Source: an uncultured Marinilabiliaceae bacterium
GTDB lineage: Bacteria; Bacteroidota; Bacteroidia; Bacteroidales; Marinilabiliaceae
Direction: 5' to 3'
Assembly: GCA_905235955.1 (NCBI GenBank)
Contig: CAJONN010000012.1
Location: forward strand, 1-18,269
DNA length: 18,269 nt
In this document: piece after piece, positions 16,143 to 18,269 of the stretch
Numbering within the stretch: position 1 is the stretch's first letter
Layout: the number at the start of each line of letters is the position of its first letter
Notes under the pieces: model-generated
What the model was told of the DNA's origin: nothing
The model's input: the letters and a program-made list of their open reading frames with translations, nothing else
Databases searched by the model: none
Translations under genes and position numbers: made by a program

Positions 16143-17906
16143 TTATTGATTGTCGGGGGTGCTTGCGAGCATATCTTTTACCATTATTTGTAGGTTTCGG
16201 TAGCCCTTAAATTCGTTCATATCAATGGTATAGCAAAGGCTCACTGGTTCGCCATTTTTTAGTGGATCTATCATGTGTCCCATTCCGAATGCTACGCCGT
16301 TCATTACGCTACGCGAATGTGGGTCAGTAACTTCGAGTTTGAGGTGTTTTTTGCTTTTGTCAACGTCAGTAGCATCTTTATCTTTGCCTACAAGCTTAGA
16401 GTGTCCGTAGTCGTAGACGTTGCGTGTGAGAAATACGGGCTTGAGGTTGCCGGGTCCAAATGGCTCAAACTGCGTCAGGATATTGTAGAAACCATTGGTG
16501 ATGTCAGACAAGTGGAGCTCGGCATCGATGTCGATTTGTGGTATTAGTTGTTCGGGCAAAATATTGTCAGACACATATTGTTCAAATCGCTGAATAAATG
16601 GTTCAACGTTTTCTAATTTCATGGTCAGACCAGCAGCATACATGTGTCCGCCAAAGTTTTCGAGCAGGTCAGAACATGAGTCAATGGCTTTGTAGAGGTC
16701 GAAGCCATCAACAGAGCGTGCGCTACCTGTTGCAAGTCCGTTCGACTCGGTGAGCACTATTGTTGGGCGATAATACGACTCAGTAAGTCTCGATGCCACA
16801 ATGCCTATAACGCCCTTGTGCCAGCCGGGACTGAATAGCACTGTCGATTTGCGTTTTTTCAGTTCTTCGCTCTTCTCTATCATGTCAAGAGCCTCTTGGG
16901 TGATAGTGCGGTCGAGGTCTTTGCGTTCTTCGTTGTGGCTGTCGATGAGTCGGCTAATAGCATCAGCGTCGGTGCTATTGTCGCTAACGAGCAGTCTGAC
17001 GGCTTCGGTGCCCGACTTCATTCGTCCGGCGGCGTTGATGCGTGGTCCTATTTTGAAAACAATGTCGCTTATGGTTATCTCTTTGCCTTGCAAACCAGCC
17101 ACTTCTATTATCGATTTCAATCCGACAGAAGGCGATGTGTTGAGTTTTTTCAGTCCGTGAAATGCCAAAATGCGGTTTTCGCCTATTATTGGCACGATGT
17201 CAGAGGCAATGCTCACAGCCAAGATGTCGAGATATTGCAGCAGGTCGTCTTCTTTATAGAAATTGTTTCGGCAAAAAGCCTGCATCAGTTTGAAGCCAAC
17301 TCCGCAACCTGACAGGTTTTTGTCAGGATAATTGCAATCGTTTCGTTTGGGATCGAGACAAGCGATAGCGTTGGGCAAGGTATCGCCGGGTGTATGGTGG
17401 TCGCAAATGATGAAATCGATATGTTTTTGGTTGGCATAGCTAACCTTTTCTACGGCTTTTATGCCACAATCAAGTGCTATGACGAGTGCAAAACCATTGT
17501 CGGCAGCATAGTCGATGCCTTTGTATGAGATGCCATAGCCTTCGGTGTATCGGTTTGGAATGTAGTATCCGATATTGTCAGCATCAACATATTGGCGCAA
17601 ATAGCTGTAAACGAGCGACACAGCGGTAGTGCCATCAACATCGTAGTCGCCATAGACGAGTATTTTTTCGTTGTTGGCAATGGCTTGGTTGATGCGTTGC
17701 ACAGCGTTGTCCATTCCTTGCATCAAGAAGGGGTTGTGCATATTGATGAGGTTTGGACGAAAGAAGGCTTTAGCTTCGTCGTAGTTGGTGATGCCGCGTT
17801 GTATGAGGAGTTTCGCCAACACTGGGTGTATGCCTCCTAATGCTCTTGAAAGATCGATAATATCGTCAGCATCGGGCGATGGCTTTATGTTCCAGTGTTT
17901 TGTCAT
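16143..17906 (-). CDS. recJ: Single-stranded-DNA-specific 5'-3' exonuclease RecJ
   Basis: This 587-residue DHH-family nuclease degrades single-stranded DNA 5' to 3' in recombination and mismatch or base-excision repair. The DHH catalytic motifs are present: VYGDYDVDG (residues 84-92, with D87, D89 and D91), ALDCG (D146), and ICDHH (DHH at 169-171). They are followed by LDPKRNDCNYP and SGCGVGFKL. Further on come the RecJ core GPRINAAGRM, then WHKGVIGIVASRL and the DHHA1 motif GGHMYAAGLTM. The last 120 residues form the OB-like C-terminal domain. The length is typical for the Bacteroidota enzyme. It is the first gene of the minus-strand operon recJ-hisB-Nudix-E1-like, with a promoter-like site about 40 bases upstream. 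Confidence 0.97.
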   Translation of the reverse strand: MTKHWNIKPSPDADDIIDLSRALGGIHPVLAKLLIQRGITNYDEAKAFFRPNLINMHNPFLMQGMDNAVQRINQAIANNEKILVYGDYDVDGTTAVSLVYSYLRQYVDADNIGYYIPNRYTEGYGISYKGIDYAADNGFALVIALDCGIKAVEKVSYANQKHIDFIICDHHTPGDTLPNAIACLDPKRNDCNYPDKNLSGCGVGFKLMQAFCRNNFYKEDDLLQYLDILAVSIASDIVPIIGENRILAFHGLKKLNTSPSVGLKSIIEVAGLQGKEITISDIVFKIGPRINAAGRMKSGTEAVRLLVSDNSTDADAISRLIDSHNEERKDLDRTITQEALDMIEKSEELKKRKSTVLFSPGWHKGVIGIVASRLTESYYRPTIVLTESNGLATGSARSVDGFDLYKAIDSCSDLLENFGGHMYAAGLTMKLENVEPFIQRFEQYVSDNILPEQLIPQIDIDAELHLSDITNGFYNILTQFEPFGPGNLKPVFLTRNVYDYGHSKLVGKDKDATDVDKSKKHLKLEVTDPHSRSVMNGVAFGMGHMIDPLKNGEPVSLCYTIDMNEFKGYRNLQIMVKDMLASTPDNQ

Positions 17907-17949
17907 TTTTTATTGTCTGATTTGCCTGATTTTTCTTTTTTTGGATATG

Positions 17950-17980
17950 CAATATTAGTTAAAAAAAGTGTAGCAGACAA
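17950..17980 (-). promoter_or_regulatory. Possible promoter of the recJ operon
   Basis: On the minus strand, TTG (plus positions 17978-17980) is followed after 20 bases by TAATATTG (plus positions 17950-17957). The latter is one mismatch from the Bacteroidota -7 consensus TAnnTTTG. Transcription would begin near 17943 and give a leader of about 37 bases to the recJ ATG at 17906. The sequence is A/T-rich, so a chance match is possible. Confidence 0.35.
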
Positions 17981-18053
17981 TAAAAGTGTAGTTATTAAAA
18001 TGTGTGTTGTGTTTTGATGTTTGATAATGAATATATTACGTGGATATATTTTT

Positions 18054-18126
18054 ACTCAAGTTTCGCAAGTAGAAATATTCTGCAAACAAATTTCCAAATA
18101 CGGCTTTCTCATTAATTTTACTTTTT
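18054..18126. repeat. Right copy of the 73-bp inverted repeat
   Basis: This stretch matches the reverse complement of positions 9-81 at 63 of 73 positions without gaps. It is followed directly by a hairpin and a nested palindrome, so it appears to be one module of a larger composite element. Of the 363 bases after recJ, the first 147 (17907-18053) hold only the promoter candidate and no gene or structure that I can support. Confidence 0.75.
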
Positions 18127-18146
18127 TCTGTGCCGACAGAAAAAAG
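18121..18146. repeat. 11-bp perfect hairpin within the right-end repeat
   Basis: CTTTTTTCTGT (18121-18131) and ACAGAAAAAAG (18136-18146) are perfect reverse complements around the loop GCCG. The T- and A-rich arms allow it to act as a weak bidirectional terminator between recJ and whatever lies to the right. It could equally be the structural core of the repeat family. Confidence 0.6.
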
Positions 18147-18150
18147 TAAC

Positions 18151-18269
18151 AAAAAAGAACTCGTCGCTGATGCCACTCCGCTAAAAATTATCTTCGCTAC
18201 GCTAAACGATTTTAACTCGCTTCGCTCAAACAGAAAATCGTTTCGGGCGCTTCGCTACGATAATTTTCT
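18151..18269. repeat. Composite repeat with nested palindrome and in-frame pseudo-coding sequence
   Basis: After the 18-mer shared with 14995-15012 come two nested perfect inverted repeats. The outer arms are AAAATTATC (18184-18192) and GATAATTTT (18259-18267). The inner arms are AAACGATTTT (18204-18213) and AAAATCGTTT (18234-18243). TTCGCTACG also occurs twice (18193-18201 and 18251-18259). One plus-strand frame stays open from 18115 to the window end and reads KKELVADATPLKIIFATLND and onward. It has no ATG and no credible initiation site. I treat it as a structured intergenic repeat that gene finders may call as a small hypothetical protein. It runs off the window. Confidence 0.65.

Noticed and set aside
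18115..18269. Possible small protein reading KKELVADATPLK at the right end
   Set aside because: There is no ATG or credible start, and the DNA is dominated by nested inverted repeats, so a structured repeat explains it better.

Overview
The window looks like a chromosomal segment from a member of the Bacteroidota, most likely Bacteroidales-like. Several things point that way. There is a type IX secretion system (T9SS) cargo with a gliding-motility-type (type B) C-terminal domain next to a PorP/SprF-family protein. HisB is bifunctional and of the Bacteroidota form. One membrane sensor has a two-component-regulator beta propeller. Translation starts are A-rich without Shine-Dalgarno sites, and one promoter-like TAnnTTTG box is visible. 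The exact genus cannot be read from the sequence. I see no rRNA, tRNA, CRISPR array, transposase or phage gene.

Layout. (1) Positions 86-2021, minus strand: dGTP triphosphohydrolase (dgt) followed by a small calcineurin-like phosphoesterase. (2) Positions 2022-2267: a divergent intergenic region with a 13-bp perfect inverted repeat carrying back-to-back promoter-like boxes. (3) Positions 2268-7363, plus strand: four tightly spaced genes for exported proteins (type B T9SS cargo, PorP/SprF-like protein, PD40/PKD protein, unknown secreted protein), closed by a strong intrinsic terminator at 7430-7476. (4) Positions 7542-13704, plus strand: a 1060-residue membrane sensor with a periplasmic propeller and a cytoplasmic SpoIIE/PP2C phosphatase, then an ABC-2 type exporter pair and a ComF-family protein, with gaps of 9, 21 and 22 bases. 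(5) Positions 13676-17906, minus strand: recJ, hisB, a Nudix hydrolase and a 216-residue protein that looks like a degenerate, truncated E1/thiamine-enzyme relative. The last of these overlaps the 3' end of comF by 29 bases. (6) Positions 17907-18269: a gene-free end holding a composite repeat, one part of which is repeated in inverted orientation at 9-81.

How the genes may work together. The four-gene exported block fits a T9SS module: a cargo, its dedicated SprF-like outer-membrane partner, and two accessory envelope proteins. The downstream sensor-phosphatase would read an envelope signal and change the phosphorylation of a partner protein encoded elsewhere. It may be co-transcribed with an exporter. 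The minus-strand cluster at the right is housekeeping (DNA repair, histidine synthesis, nucleotide clean-up) plus one likely pseudoenzyme. The best candidates for something undescribed are the T9SS-like operon with its unassigned secreted protein, the degenerate E1-like protein, and the composite inverted repeats at the window ends.
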